From the NCBI RefSeq assembly GCF_000308835.1, contig NZ_BAGN01000412.1, positions 1 to 59,711 on the forward strand: a stretch of 59,711 nt of DNA, in the 5' to 3' direction. The DNA is from Nocardia vinacea NBRC 16497. GTDB lineage: Bacteria; Actinomycetota; Actinomycetes; Mycobacteriales; Mycobacteriaceae. A program made the position numbers and the translations under genes. Positions 42,327 to 52,156 of the stretch are shown piece after piece (positions within the stretch are counted from its first letter, which is position 1; every line of letters begins with the position of its first letter). The notes under the pieces were generated by a model. That model saw nothing but the letters and a program-made list of their open reading frames with translations. It searched no databases and was not told the DNA's origin.

Positions 42327-44135
42327 TTGGTTTCATCGACAGTCCCGGCGGGCCCAGCCCGTCCGGACACGCTGTGTGCGGCTTTTCAAGCGAACGCCGC
42401 GAAGTATCCGGACGTGGTCGCGCTGCGCACAATGGGCGGCGCGGTGGCGATCACCTGGCGTGAGTACGCCGACCGGGTGCGCGCCATCGCGACCGGCCTG
42501 GCCGCCCTAGGTCTGCGCCCCGGCGACACGGTGGCGTTGATGATGACCAACCGACCCGAATTCCACCTCTGCGATACGGCCGTGCTGCACGCGGGCGGCA
42601 CCCCGTTCTCGGTCTACAACACCAACCCCGTCGATCTGCTCGCCTACCAGTTCGGCAATGCGGGCAACAAGATCGTCATCTGCGAGCGCCAGTTTGCGCC
42701 ACAGATCCTCGAGGCCATGAAAAAGGCAGCGACCCAAGGCAATCACGTCGAGCACGTTATCTGCGTCGATGAAGCACCGGCGGGCACGATCGCGCTGTCG
42801 ACAGTGGAAGCGGCCGAAGCGGAAGGCTTCGATTTCGAAACCACCTGGCGCAGTGTGGAATCCGAGGACCTGCTGACCATCGTCTACACCTCCGGTACCA
42901 CCGGACCGCCGAAGGGCGTCGAACTCACCCACACCAACTTCATCGAAAACGCCCGCGTCATCGAGACATTCGGCGGTGGCAGCGGCCACGATCGAGTGAT
43001 TTCGTACCTGCCGGACGCACATGCCGCCAACCGCTGGTTCGCGCACTATCTCACCATGTTGGAGGGTGGTGAGATCACCACCGTCGCGGATCTGAAGAAG
43101 GTCGCCGAGGCGCTGGCCGAAGTACATCCGACCGTCTTCCTCGGTGTTCCCCGGATCTGGGTGAAGGTGAAGGGCGCGATGGAGGAGCGCTTCGCCACCG
43201 AACCGAATCCGATCAAGCGCGCCCTGGTCCGATCGGCGGTGCGCACCGGCCGCGCCCGCGCCCGAGCCGGCTCCGACGGCCGCGCGTTCGGCCCGCTGGA
43301 CAAACTCCGGTACGCCCTGGCCGATCGTCTGGTGCTCGCATCGATTCGCACCCGGCTCGGCCTGGATCAGGTGCGCGCCGCGGTCACCGGTTCGGTGGCC
43401 ATCCCGCCCGAGGTGCACGAATTCTTCCTCGGGCTCGGTCTGCCGTTGTGCGAGGGATACGGGATGACCGAATGCACTGCGGGCGCGACGCTCAACGGTC
43501 CGGCGCGCGTCAAAATCGGTACCGTCGGCACACCACTACCCGGGGCGGAGGTGAAGCTCGGCCACGACGGCGAAGTACTGATCCGCGGCAAGATGGTCAT
43601 GCGCGGCTACCGCAACGATCCGGAGAAAACCGCGGAGACCATCGATGCCGACGGCTGGCTGCACACCGGCGATATCGGGTCGATCGATGCCGACGGCTAC
43701 CTTGCGATCGTCGACCGCAAGAAGGAACTCATCATCAATGCGGCCGGGAAGAATATGTCCCCGGCCAATATCGAGAACACGATCACCGAGAACTGCCCGC
43801 TCGCGGGCGCCGTCGTGGTGATCGGTGAGCAGCGGCCCTACAACACCGCGCTGATCTGCCTCGACCCCGACTTGGCGCTGGCTTTCGCCCAGCGCAACCG
43901 GCTCACCGCGACCACCGTCACCGAATTGGCGAAGAATCCGGAGGTCTTGGCCGCAATCGAGCAAGGTGTGGCCGCCGCCAATGGCAAACTCTCCCGGGTG
44001 GAGCAGATCAAGAAGTACATCGTGCTACCCGAGGTGTGGGAGCCCGGAAGCGATGTTCTGACGGCGACCGGCAAACTCAAGCGCGCCCCGATCGCCGCCC
44101 GCTACACCGACACGATCGAGAGCTTGTACTCGTAG
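42327..44135 (+). CDS. Long-chain acyl-CoA synthetase (FadD15-like)
   Basis: The product has 602 residues, the size of long-chain ACSL-type ligases. Motifs are IVYTSGTTGPPKGVELTHTN, YLPDAHAANRW, GYGMTECTAG, GWLHTGDIGSIDADGY, KKELIINAAGKNMSP and a C-terminal LTATGKLKRAPI with the Lys region. It activates long-chain fatty acids. The start is TTG at 42327 with AGAAGG upstream. A PucR-like regulator follows 19 bp downstream in the same direction. Confidence 0.9.
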   Translation: MVSSTVPAGPARPDTLCAAFQANAAKYPDVVALRTMGGAVAITWREYADRVRAIATGLAALGLRPGDTVALMMTNRPEFHLCDTAVLHAGGTPFSVYNTNPVDLLAYQFGNAGNKIVICERQFAPQILEAMKKAATQGNHVEHVICVDEAPAGTIALSTVEAAEAEGFDFETTWRSVESEDLLTIVYTSGTTGPPKGVELTHTNFIENARVIETFGGGSGHDRVISYLPDAHAANRWFAHYLTMLEGGEITTVADLKKVAEALAEVHPTVFLGVPRIWVKVKGAMEERFATEPNPIKRALVRSAVRTGRARARAGSDGRAFGPLDKLRYALADRLVLASIRTRLGLDQVRAAVTGSVAIPPEVHEFFLGLGLPLCEGYGMTECTAGATLNGPARVKIGTVGTPLPGAEVKLGHDGEVLIRGKMVMRGYRNDPEKTAETIDADGWLHTGDIGSIDADGYLAIVDRKKELIINAAGKNMSPANIENTITENCPLAGAVVVIGEQRPYNTALICLDPDLALAFAQRNRLTATTVTELAKNPEVLAAIEQGVAAANGKLSRVEQIKKYIVLPEVWEPGSDVLTATGKLKRAPIAARYTDTIESLYS

Positions 44136-44154
44136 TGCGGGACGGAGAAGTTCA

Positions 44155-45327
44155 ATGACGCCAACGCGGACCCGGGTCGTCGACGATCTGCACCGAAGAG
44201 CCGCATCGCTGGTCGACGGGTTCTACGGGAGCCTGCCACCGTATCCGCGGATACCGCAGTCACTGGTCGAGACCGATTTCGCGCGCGGCACGAAACTCAA
44301 TGTCGACCTGTTCTTCGAATATCTGCGTCGCGGCACCGAACCCTCCGAGGGCGACACCAGGGAGCTCGTCGAGCTGGCCATGGACCGGCTCCGCGACGGC
44401 ACGCCGCTAACCGAGGTGCTGGACCGATATCGGCTCGGCTCGGCCTTCATCTGGGACCGGCTGCGCGAAGCGGCCACCCCCGCCGAGCAGGAACTGCTGC
44501 TCGACGCCTCACTGGTGCTGCTGAAGTACATCACGCTCGTCATGACGCGCATCGCGGGCGCGGCCACCCAGCGCTCACACGATCCGCGCTGGGAACTGTT
44601 GGAGCGTCGCCGAGGTATCGCCGACGCCCTACTCACCGGGCGCGATCCGGTGGAGTGGGCCAATGATCCGGTCATTCCGGTCGCGGACGACTTCCTCGTC
44701 GCGGTATTCCGCCTCTGCGGCACCCGCGGCGGGCACGCTTCGGCGCTGCGGCACCGGGTCGAGGCGATTCCCGGCGTCTTCCTGCGGCTGGACGCGGGCG
44801 GGTGGACCGCATTGATCCCGCTGCAACCCGGCGATGACGGTACGGCCGCGATCACCGGTCTCACTGCGCGACTACCGGCACATCAGCCCGATCAAGCGCC
44901 GCGCTACTGGGTCGGTGTCGGTGCGGCGGCGAGCAGGGCGGAGATCCCGACGATCTTTGCCGAGGCGCGGGTGCTGGCCGAACTGGGGCGGTGCCTGACA
45001 CGTCGCGAAATACTCTGCCGTAGAACGGATTTACAGTTCGAATACACGGTGGCGGTCAGTGATGCGGCACGGCCCGGGCTGGCGTCGGTGCTTGCGCCAC
45101 TCGACACCCAGCCGATGCTGGCGGAAACACTCGAAGTATTCGTCGACAGCGGTTTCAACCAGTTGGCGACGGCGCGTCAGCTCAGCGTGCACCGGAATAC
45201 GGTCACCTACCGCCTGTCCCGCGTACATGAACTCACCGGCCTCGACCCGCATCGCCCCGCCGACGCCATGACCCTTTCCGCGGCCCGACTGGCCCGCCGC
45301 CTCGAATCCGCTGCCTTCGCCCCCTGA
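44155..45327 (+). CDS. PucR/CdaR-type transcriptional regulator
   Basis: The product has 390 residues. The C-terminal helix-turn-helix (GFNQLATARQLSVHRNTVTY, then RLSRVHELTG) is the PucR C-terminal HTH_30 type. A GGDEF-like domain probably precedes it, and the N-terminal half resembles the RsbRD-like domain found in such regulators. GGAGAAG lies upstream of ATG 44155. Proximity suggests control of, or co-expression with, the upstream ligase. Confidence 0.85.
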   Translation: MTPTRTRVVDDLHRRAASLVDGFYGSLPPYPRIPQSLVETDFARGTKLNVDLFFEYLRRGTEPSEGDTRELVELAMDRLRDGTPLTEVLDRYRLGSAFIWDRLREAATPAEQELLLDASLVLLKYITLVMTRIAGAATQRSHDPRWELLERRRGIADALLTGRDPVEWANDPVIPVADDFLVAVFRLCGTRGGHASALRHRVEAIPGVFLRLDAGGWTALIPLQPGDDGTAAITGLTARLPAHQPDQAPRYWVGVGAAASRAEIPTIFAEARVLAELGRCLTRREILCRRTDLQFEYTVAVSDAARPGLASVLAPLDTQPMLAETLEVFVDSGFNQLATARQLSVHRNTVTYRLSRVHELTGLDPHRPADAMTLSAARLARRLESAAFAP

Positions 45328-45482
45328 GTTTGGGCACTCTGACAAACACCGCCCGCCGCAGCTTGCGGATTGCCGGTAGTGCCGCCCTGTCGTTATGCGG
45401 TCAGCTAGATGGCGACGATGAGGTCAGGCGCCCCGGATCCGGTACGCGCTGCCTCGACCACAGCCAGCAGAGGGTTCGATAG

Positions 45483-47540
45483 TTGAGAATTTCGACCAGT
45501 GCGCGGGGCGGGCGTACCGTGACGATCGCCGTCGCGGCAATCACCGCATTCGGACTGACCACCCAGCTCGCCCCGACGGTCGGCGCGGTGCCCGGCGCGG
45601 GCCCGGTGCCGACCGCATCCGCGAATTTCGGCCTGCCTGCCGACTACCGGCCGACACCCGAGAAGTACGGCATCGCTTATGAATTGGGCAAGGTCGTGCC
45701 GCTCGCGGATGGCACGCAACTACAGACCGAGGTGCGCTATCCGACCGATCCGGCGACGGGTCAGCACGCCGTGGGCGAGTTCCCGGTGGTCGTCAACTTC
45801 ACTACCTACGGCGCTGTTTCGAGCGCTGTCACCGCGGCGATCACCAGCGTCATCGACACCTTCCGAATCCCGCTGCCCGACCAACTCAAAGATGCACGCC
45901 GCATCATCAATCAGGCCACCAGCGCCCAGGACCTCCTCGTCGAGCACGGCTATATCGAGGTCATTGCCGATGTCCGCGGCACCGGCGGGTCGACCGGCGC
46001 ATGGAATCCGGCGTCGAAGCAGGACGGTATCGACGGCGTGCAGTTGGTCGACTGGGCGGCGAAACTGCCCGGCTCCAATGGCAAGGTCGGCATGTTCGGA
46101 TATTCGTTCCCGGCGCTGTCCGCGCTGCGCACCGCCGAGGCGGTCGGTCCGGGTTCACCATTGAAGGCGATCGTCCCGATGGCCATGCCCAACAACATCT
46201 TCAACGAAGTCCTCGGCCACGACGGCATGATGAGTCCGGTTCTGCTCACGGCAATTTCGTTGATGGTGCCCTATCTCAGCCTCATCGGACCGTTCCTGAC
46301 AGCGGTCGTATCGCCGCAACAATTTTTGCGCTCGCTCATCGAGCATCTACAGGCGCTCGTGTCCTCCGACAGCACGATCAAAATGCTCCTCGACGCCTAC
46401 AGTGGCGGACCGCTGGCCTACGACGGCGACTGGTGGCAGGACCGCCGCTTCGAAACCCACCTGGACAACCTCGTCGCAAATGACATCGCCATGTACCAGG
46501 TCGGCGGCCTGTGGGACCTCTACCAGGAAGGCCCGTGGCGCAACTACTCCCAGCTGCAGAACCTCGCCGCGGGCCGCGATCAGTTCGCGCCGATGGCACC
46601 GCGCCAAGCCGTCGACGGCCGCTACCAGCTGCTGATGGGGCCCTGGTACCACGTCGGTCTCGGCTTCGGACCGGGCTCGCGCCTGGACACCGATATGATC
46701 ACCCTCGCCTGGTTCGACCGCTGGCTCAAGGACATTCCGAACGGTATCGATAAGACCGACGCCACGCTGCACGTCATCGATCCGAGCAATATGGCGGTCG
46801 CGACCGCACGATATCCGTTCGAGCAGACCACAATTCAGCAACGCTGGTTCGACGGCGACCGCCTCGTCGCGCAGGCCCCGACCATCGCCGATGCCGCCGA
46901 CCGGCTCGACTACACCGGCATCGACAACCCGTGCAATCGCCAGACCATCGGCCAATATACCGGCGGCCTACTGGATTTCGTCTTCCGACTCTTCAACGCC
47001 TACAACCCGTGTACCGAATGGGTGCAGGAACCGACCGCGGGCCGCAAGTACACCATGGACCCGGTGACCGAGCCGACCGTGCTCGCCGGTCCGGGCAGCG
47101 TCACGCTGTACGCCTCATCGTCGAGTACCGATGCCGCGTTCCAGGTCTGGCTCGACGATGTCGCACCCGACGGTTCGGTCGTCAATATCACCGGGGGCTC
47201 CCAGCTCGCCAGCCAGCGCACCCTCGAGGAGAGCAAGACCTGGCGCACACCCGACGGCACCGTCTACGGGCCGGAACATGTGGTGCGCAAGGACACCGAA
47301 CAACTGCTCACGCCGGGCGACGTGACGAAGCTGGACATCAAGCTGCGCCCGACCTTCTATCGACTCGAGCCAGGACACGCCCTCCGGTTGCGGATCACCA
47401 GCGGCACCTTCCCCACCACCATCCCGATCCCGACCGATCTGCCGCGGCTGCTCGGCTCGTCGCAGCAGATCCATCGCGATGCGGCCGCACCGTCGCGGGT
47501 GGTCCTCCCCTTGGCCCCGGCCAGCGCCTTCGGGGCCTGA
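45483..47540 (+). CDS. Secreted CocE/NonD family hydrolase
   Basis: The product has 685 residues. A signal peptide is visible: an RGGRTVTIAVAA n/h region and a VGA cleavage site near residue 35. The alpha/beta-hydrolase domain has RGTGGSTG and the nucleophile Ser208 in GMFGYSFP; GLWDLYQEGP and LMGPWYHVG supply the Asp and His. The C-terminal jelly-roll domain of X-Pro dipeptidyl-peptidases follows. Likely an exported esterase or peptidase. The start is TTG 45483, with a later GTG possible. A terminator follows. Confidence 0.88.
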   Translation: MRISTSARGGRTVTIAVAAITAFGLTTQLAPTVGAVPGAGPVPTASANFGLPADYRPTPEKYGIAYELGKVVPLADGTQLQTEVRYPTDPATGQHAVGEFPVVVNFTTYGAVSSAVTAAITSVIDTFRIPLPDQLKDARRIINQATSAQDLLVEHGYIEVIADVRGTGGSTGAWNPASKQDGIDGVQLVDWAAKLPGSNGKVGMFGYSFPALSALRTAEAVGPGSPLKAIVPMAMPNNIFNEVLGHDGMMSPVLLTAISLMVPYLSLIGPFLTAVVSPQQFLRSLIEHLQALVSSDSTIKMLLDAYSGGPLAYDGDWWQDRRFETHLDNLVANDIAMYQVGGLWDLYQEGPWRNYSQLQNLAAGRDQFAPMAPRQAVDGRYQLLMGPWYHVGLGFGPGSRLDTDMITLAWFDRWLKDIPNGIDKTDATLHVIDPSNMAVATARYPFEQTTIQQRWFDGDRLVAQAPTIADAADRLDYTGIDNPCNRQTIGQYTGGLLDFVFRLFNAYNPCTEWVQEPTAGRKYTMDPVTEPTVLAGPGSVTLYASSSSTDAAFQVWLDDVAPDGSVVNITGGSQLASQRTLEESKTWRTPDGTVYGPEHVVRKDTEQLLTPGDVTKLDIKLRPTFYRLEPGHALRLRITSGTFPTTIPIPTDLPRLLGSSQQIHRDAAAPSRVVLPLAPASAFGA

Positions 47541-47547
47541 CCGGATC

Positions 47548-47589
47548 GGACACATCCGGGTCGGCACCCGGACCGGCCCGGATGTGTCC
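47548..47589 (+). terminator. Hairpin terminator after the CocE-type gene
   Basis: GGACACATCCGGG (47548-47560) and CCCGGATGTGTCC (47577-47589) form a perfect 13-bp stem with a 16-nt loop, 8 bp after the stop codon. Confidence 0.75.
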
Positions 47590-47742
47590 CACCACACTTT
47601 CGATTCCCGGACACCCCGATCGCCTGGCCTTTGATCATCGAGTTCCTCGATCGCGTCGCCGTTACCCTGACAGCGGCCGTGCGGCCGGGATAGTCTCCGT
47701 GAGGGATCCGATTCGGGATTCGTAGTCACCCGGGAGCATCCG

Positions 47743-48564
47743 ATGATGAAGGCTCTGGTTACCGACGGGGCATCCACCTCGCCCCGATCCGTGCACTATG
47801 TCTCCGGGTCGCCCGGTGAATTGCGTTGGGAGGGTACGGCATTGCTGCGCGCCGGCGTGCTCGCCTTCGGCGGCAGCATCGGCCCCACCGCATTGCACGC
47901 CCATCACGCCGTCCAAGTGGTCGCCGCATGTACGCCGGTGGTCGTGGTGGACGCGAGCGGCATTCGGCATCGCGGCACACATGTCATCGTGCCCGCCGAC
48001 GCACCGCATCGCATCGCCACCGGGGCCGAACGCGGCACCGCGATCTATCTCGATCCGGAGTCCGTCGCGGGCGCGGCCGCCGACCGCAGAGCCCACACCT
48101 ACGGGTGGGCCGATTCTGAGCATTCCCTGCCCATCGATCCGGAGCGGGAGACACTCGCCGAACTGGTCGCCGAAGTCGTCGATGATCTCGAAAGCGACAA
48201 TTCGCACAGCATCGAGGACGAGCGCCACGAGGCAGTGACCGAGGTGCTGCGACTGCTGCCTTCCATCGTCGGCGACGGACCGATCCGCGGCGCGGATGTC
48301 GCGCGCCGGGTCGGCATTTCCGCAACCCGACTCACCCATCTGTTCACCGAACAGGTCGGAATTCCATTGCGGCCCTACATTCTCTGGCTCCGACTACATG
48401 TGGCGATCACCAGCGTCCGCTCCGGCGACGATCTCACCGCCGCCGCCCACGCCGCCGGTTTCGCCGATAGCTCCCACCTGACCCGCACCTGCCGCCGCAC
48501 CTTCGGACTGCCGCCCTCGGCCCTGAACCGACGCGTCGATTGGGATCTCGGCGACGCCTCCTAG
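47743..48564 (+). CDS. AraC-family transcriptional regulator
   Basis: The product has 273 residues. The N-terminal domain is cupin-like (LHAHHAVQVV and VIVPADAPHRI). The C-terminal domain has two helix-turn-helix motifs (RGADVARRVGISATRLTHLF and LTAAAHAAGFADSSHLTRTC). It lies 52 bp upstream of the fatty-acid-hydroxylase family gene in the same direction and may regulate it. Confidence 0.88.
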   Translation: MMKALVTDGASTSPRSVHYVSGSPGELRWEGTALLRAGVLAFGGSIGPTALHAHHAVQVVAACTPVVVVDASGIRHRGTHVIVPADAPHRIATGAERGTAIYLDPESVAGAAADRRAHTYGWADSEHSLPIDPERETLAELVAEVVDDLESDNSHSIEDERHEAVTEVLRLLPSIVGDGPIRGADVARRVGISATRLTHLFTEQVGIPLRPYILWLRLHVAITSVRSGDDLTAAAHAAGFADSSHLTRTCRRTFGLPPSALNRRVDWDLGDAS

Positions 48565-48616
48565 GTACAGCCGAATCGTTCAAGTCATTCCGGGCACGGC
48601 CGACCAGGCTTGCCCT

Positions 48617-49498
48617 ATGACTACCATTACCCGCACGCCCGCACAGCGTCTCGCGCGCTACGGTTACGTGCCCTTCATGCTGATCGGCCTCAACGGCGTC
48701 GGTATCGCGCTCAGTTCCATTGGTGCGCCGAAGTTTTGGCTGTTGCTCGTACTGGTGGTCGCGATCGTCGCCTCATTTCTCGTGGAGCGGCTGATTCCGT
48801 ACGAGGCCGACTGGAATCACGATCTCGATGACACCCTGCGCGATCGCATCCACGCCTTCGTCAACGAAATGCTCATCCTGCTCAGCGTCGCGGCGATTCC
48901 GCTGCTGACGGCCATCGTGCCCGCTCCGGACAGCTGGCCGACCTCGTGGCCGTTCCTGTGCCAGGTTCTCCTCGCCATCCTGGTCGCCGATCTCGGCATC
49001 ACCACGGTGCACCTGGCCAGTCACAAAATCGGACTTCTGTGGCGCTTCCACGCCGTGCACCACAGCGTCGAACGCTTCTACGGCCTCAATGGTTTGATGA
49101 AACATCCACTGCACCAGACCGTGGAGATGGCCGCCGGTGTCGCCCCGCTCATCCTGATCGGCCTGCCATCGAATATCGCTGCCGCCCTTGCTCTCTCGGT
49201 CGCCATCCAGCTGCTGCTGCAACATTCCAATGCCGACTACCGGATCGGACCCGCCAAATATCTGCTGGCCTTGAACGAGGGCCATCGCTTCCATCATCTG
49301 AAGTTCGCCGGTATCGGCGACGTCAACTTCGGCCTGTTCACCCTGATCTGGGATCATCTGTTCCGCACCTACTCCTACGATCCGGCACGACGCTTCGGCA
49401 CCGACGATCTCGGTATGGCGGCGAAACCCGACTACCCGAGCGGCTATGTCGACCAGTTCGTCTACCCGTTCACACCGGACGGCGGCTGTGCAATGTAG
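48617..49498 (+). CDS. Fatty acid hydroxylase/sterol desaturase family protein
   Basis: The product has 293 residues, an integral membrane di-iron enzyme. The His clusters are HLASH, FHAVHHS and HRFHH, the standard eight-histidine pattern HX3H, HX2HH and HX2HH. Several hydrophobic helices surround them (FMLIGLNGVGIAL, WLLLVLVVAIVASFL). It would hydroxylate or desaturate a lipid using oxygen. Confidence 0.9.
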   Translation: MTTITRTPAQRLARYGYVPFMLIGLNGVGIALSSIGAPKFWLLLVLVVAIVASFLVERLIPYEADWNHDLDDTLRDRIHAFVNEMLILLSVAAIPLLTAIVPAPDSWPTSWPFLCQVLLAILVADLGITTVHLASHKIGLLWRFHAVHHSVERFYGLNGLMKHPLHQTVEMAAGVAPLILIGLPSNIAAALALSVAIQLLLQHSNADYRIGPAKYLLALNEGHRFHHLKFAGIGDVNFGLFTLIWDHLFRTYSYDPARRFGTDDLGMAAKPDYPSGYVDQFVYPFTPDGGCAM

Positions 49499-49514
49499 TC
49501 GGTAAGCTCTTGGC

Positions 49515-49814
49515 ATGTTCTCGCGGGTACACCTCATGGCGTTTGCGGTCTTCGCACTCGTCGTACCCGCGCTCGCCCTGGCCGCGGCACCGTCGAATGA
49601 ACCGGCGGCACTGGCCGTCTTCGGTGTCATCGCCGCGTCGCTGACCTTGACGCTGCTCGCCCTGCAGAGCACCCGACGTATCCCGATGGCGCCAGCCCAC
49701 TCGGGTCCGCCGCCCTCGGCGCAGCGTCGCCGCCGGGGTTCCTTCCTGCGTCAAAGCAATCCGGATACCGCCGGACGTCCGCGCCCGCGAGCACCTGGTT
49801 CGGTCACCGCTTAG
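49515..49814 (+). CDS. Small membrane protein upstream of YidC (DUF6412-like)
   Basis: The product has 99 residues. Two hydrophobic helices occupy about residues 6-26 and 32-50, followed by a basic Pro-rich cytoplasmic tail. Similar small proteins precede YidC-like genes in Nocardia and relatives and are, from memory, grouped as DUF6412; this assignment is tentative. A function in membrane protein insertion is suggested only by position. Confidence 0.65.
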   Translation: MFSRVHLMAFAVFALVVPALALAAAPSNEPAALAVFGVIAASLTLTLLALQSTRRIPMAPAHSGPPPSAQRRRRGSFLRQSNPDTAGRPRPRAPGSVTA

Positions 49815-49902
49815 CGATCACTCGCCGCCTGGTCCCCAGGCGATTCGGCTGACCATTCCCATCGACGTGCGCATACGCGCGTTCCCACAGTCAGGTGCTC
49901 TC

Positions 49903-50781
49903 ATGCTCGACTTCATCTACTACCCGGTGTCCGCCATTCTCTGGTTGTGGCACACCGCCTTCGCCACCGTCCTGGGTCCCTCGAGCGGACTCGCGTGGGT
50001 ACTCGCGGTCATATTTCTCGTGATCACCCTCCGCGCCGCGCTATTCCTGCCATTCCTGAAACAAGCGCGCACCCAGGCGGCTATGCAGCGACTGCAACCA
50101 CGCGTCAAAGCCATTCAGCAGAAATACAAAGACGATCCGGTCCGCAGGAATACCGAAATCCAGCAGTTGTACAAGGACAACGGCGTCAATCTCTTCGCGA
50201 GTCTGATTCCGATGATCGCCCAGGTCTTCGTATTCATCGGCCTATTCCATGTGCTGCGTTCGTTCGACCGCACCGGGACCTTCGATTATCTACCGTTCGG
50301 GCGCACCGCGACAATGACGGCCGAACAGAATGCCGCGACCGCGAATTATCTCTTCGGCCCGGGTGATGTGCAGTCGTTCCTGCATGCCCATCTGTTCGGC
50401 GCACCGCTGTCGGCAACACTCGCCGGTGCGGGCGAACTGCTGTCGACCATGGCCCTCGTGGCCCTTCCGCTCATGCTGATCGCCTCTGTCGCAACGCATT
50501 TCACTGCCCGCGCGTCATTGGATCGGCAGACCGGGCCGACGCAGTTGCCCTTCATGCGCACGCTCAGTCTGTGGGTCTTCCCGGCGGCCGCGATTCTCGG
50601 CGGCGCATTGCTGCCGGTGGCGATCCTGCTCTACTTCGTCACGAACAATGCCTGGACGCTTGCACAACAGCATTTCGTCTACCGCCGCCTCGACGCCGAA
50701 ACAGCTGCCGAGGCAAAGCGTGTCGCCGCGGCCGTGGCGAACGCCACCCCCAAACCCGGCGTGAAACCGAAGCGGCGATAA
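49903..50781 (+). CDS. yidC: YidC/Oxa1-family membrane insertase
   Basis: The product has 292 residues. The YidC core is visible: YYPVSAILWLWHTAFA, the cytoplasmic hairpin PRVKAIQQKYKDDPVRRN with LYKDNGVN, and ASLIPMIAQVFVFIGLFHVL. A basic Lys/Arg-rich tail ends the protein. It inserts membrane proteins with or without SecYEG. ATG at 49903 starts the typical MLDFIYYP sequence. The locus lacks rpmH and rnpA, so it is probably a second copy separate from the oriC one. Confidence 0.88.
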   Translation: MLDFIYYPVSAILWLWHTAFATVLGPSSGLAWVLAVIFLVITLRAALFLPFLKQARTQAAMQRLQPRVKAIQQKYKDDPVRRNTEIQQLYKDNGVNLFASLIPMIAQVFVFIGLFHVLRSFDRTGTFDYLPFGRTATMTAEQNAATANYLFGPGDVQSFLHAHLFGAPLSATLAGAGELLSTMALVALPLMLIASVATHFTARASLDRQTGPTQLPFMRTLSLWVFPAAAILGGALLPVAILLYFVTNNAWTLAQQHFVYRRLDAETAAEAKRVAAAVANATPKPGVKPKRR

Positions 50782-50794
50782 ATCATTCGCGCAC

Positions 50795-51016
50795 CCTCCG
50801 CCGCGAACCCTATGGTTGTTCCAGGTCGAGTCAAGGGGCGCAGCGGAATCTCCGCACCCGCGTTCCCCGTGTCGGGCTCGGTCTCGCACCTGGCGAAGGG
50901 CTCCAAGCCTGGATGGGTTCGATTCCCACTGCGATGCCACCCGGTTCCGGTCGGATACGGCAAACGGCTCTGCGGGCTCCGCGGCTACGGCCGTGGGACG
51001 CCTCCGCCGCGAACCC
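50795..51016. repeat. 16-bp direct repeat
   Basis: CCTCCGCCGCGAACCC occurs at 50795-50810 and again at 51001-51016, flanking most of the intergenic region and one arm of the long inverted repeat. Confidence 0.6.
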
Positions 51017-51038
51017 GTGACCGGAACCGGGTGACATC
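50933..51038. repeat. Long inverted repeat upstream of SPFH gene
   Basis: A perfect 15-bp pair, CACCCGGTTCCGGTC (50938-50952) and GACCGGAACCGGGTG (51019-51033), extends outwards after one mismatch by 4 further pairs (GATG/CATC). The loop is 66 nt. Unlike the terminators in this window, the arms are far apart, and the structure ends 47 bp before the ATG of the SPFH gene. It could be a structured 5' leader or a remnant of a small element. Confidence 0.65.
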
Positions 51039-51085
51039 CGAAATAACCAGGCAGCCAACGACACACGGCACGGGAGGAGTGAAAC

Positions 51086-51736
51086 ATGTACACGACGGTC
51101 ATGGAGTGGCAGCGAACGCTGCTGTACCGCGACGGCACACTCGAGCGAGTACTCGAGCCAGGACGCCACCGCTACGACGCCAAGCGCTGCACGCTGATCG
51201 TCGTCGACATGCGGCCCCGGCTGCTGAATGTCAGCGGCCAGGAACTGCTCACCCGCGACGGACTGTCACTGCGGGTCAGCTACGCACTGAACTGGCAGGT
51301 CACCGATCCGGAGGCATTCACCACCGGCGCGCAGTACCCGGAAAGCGTGCTGTACGCGGCGGTGCAGGATGCCGCCCGCCGGGTCGTGGCAAGCCATTCC
51401 CTCGACGAACTCGTCACCGACCGCACGCTGCTCGTCGGGGACATCGCCGAAATCGCCACGGCAGTAACAGGGCTCGGCATGCGCATCGACGCACTCAACG
51501 CTCGCGACCTGATGCTGCCCGGCGAACTCCGCAAGGCCGCACTGGAAACCGTGCTCGCCAAGGAACGCGGCAGGGCCGAGCTCGAGCGAGCGCGCGCCGA
51601 AGCGGCAGCACTACGGTCACTGGCCAATACCGCGCGACTGCTCGAGGAACACCCGACACTGCTACGGCTGCGCACGCTGCAGGTCGCAACCACTCCGGGC
51701 ACACAGGTAGTGCTCGACCCGCGCGAGCGCGCATGA
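51086..51736 (+). CDS. SPFH/band-7 domain protein (slipin-like)
   Basis: The product has 216 residues. The SPFH domain spans most of the protein: LEPGRHRYDAKRCTLIVVDM, SGQELLTRDGLSLRVSYAL, a DAARRVV helix and LGMRIDALNARDLMLPGEL. A short coiled region with LAKERGRAELERARAEAAAL follows. There is no N-terminal membrane hairpin, which is shorter than classic stomatins. GGGAGGAGTGAAAC gives a strong ribosome-binding site. It is followed by a strong terminator, so it is monocistronic. Confidence 0.88.
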   Translation: MYTTVMEWQRTLLYRDGTLERVLEPGRHRYDAKRCTLIVVDMRPRLLNVSGQELLTRDGLSLRVSYALNWQVTDPEAFTTGAQYPESVLYAAVQDAARRVVASHSLDELVTDRTLLVGDIAEIATAVTGLGMRIDALNARDLMLPGELRKAALETVLAKERGRAELERARAEAAALRSLANTARLLEEHPTLLRLRTLQVATTPGTQVVLDPRERA

Positions 51737-51737
51737 A

Positions 51738-51778
51738 CTGAAACCCCTTGTCCACTCCTCTTGGACAAGGGGTTTCAG
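51738..51778 (+). terminator. Strong hairpin terminator after SPFH gene
   Basis: A perfect 16-bp stem is formed by 51738-51753 (CTGAAACCCCTTGTCC) and 51763-51778, with a 9-nt loop. It starts 2 bp after the stop codon. Confidence 0.88.
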
Positions 51779-52156
51779 CGTTGCGAAGTTCGCCCCGCTT
51801 TCCCTCGCGTCATCGTGCGATCGTCCGTGCAAGCATCCGCATTCTGATAACCACTCGGTGCGCAAGACCATCGCCTAGTCGCCGACGCTCGTCACCTCCG
51901 ATTCGAAACCCTGCGTCTCGCACTGGGTGCGCCCTGGTCTCGATCCGCACCGTGGGCCAGCCGGATCCGCACTCTTGATCCGCAGACCACGCAGGTGCAG
52001 GGATCGGACGGCCATCAGCCCGAGATCAGGACACCAGCCACATGACGAATCAGAAAGCGCCCGTTTGTGTTCCGATTGGGTCGAATTACGCGAACGGAGC
52101 GCCGGAATGGACAAGCGGGCAGCAGCCTGTTCCCAGCCGCCCTACACTCAACGCAC
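51779..52156. other. No recognised gene
   Basis: The stretch lies between the SPFH terminator and the membrane protein gene. Only short shadow frames are present; no RNA gene or repeat is apparent. Confidence 0.45.

Noticed and set aside
50905..50945. tRNA-like GGGTTCGATTCCC segment
   Set aside because: The T-arm-like stretch has no matching 5' acceptor strand, anticodon arm or D-arm at proper spacing.
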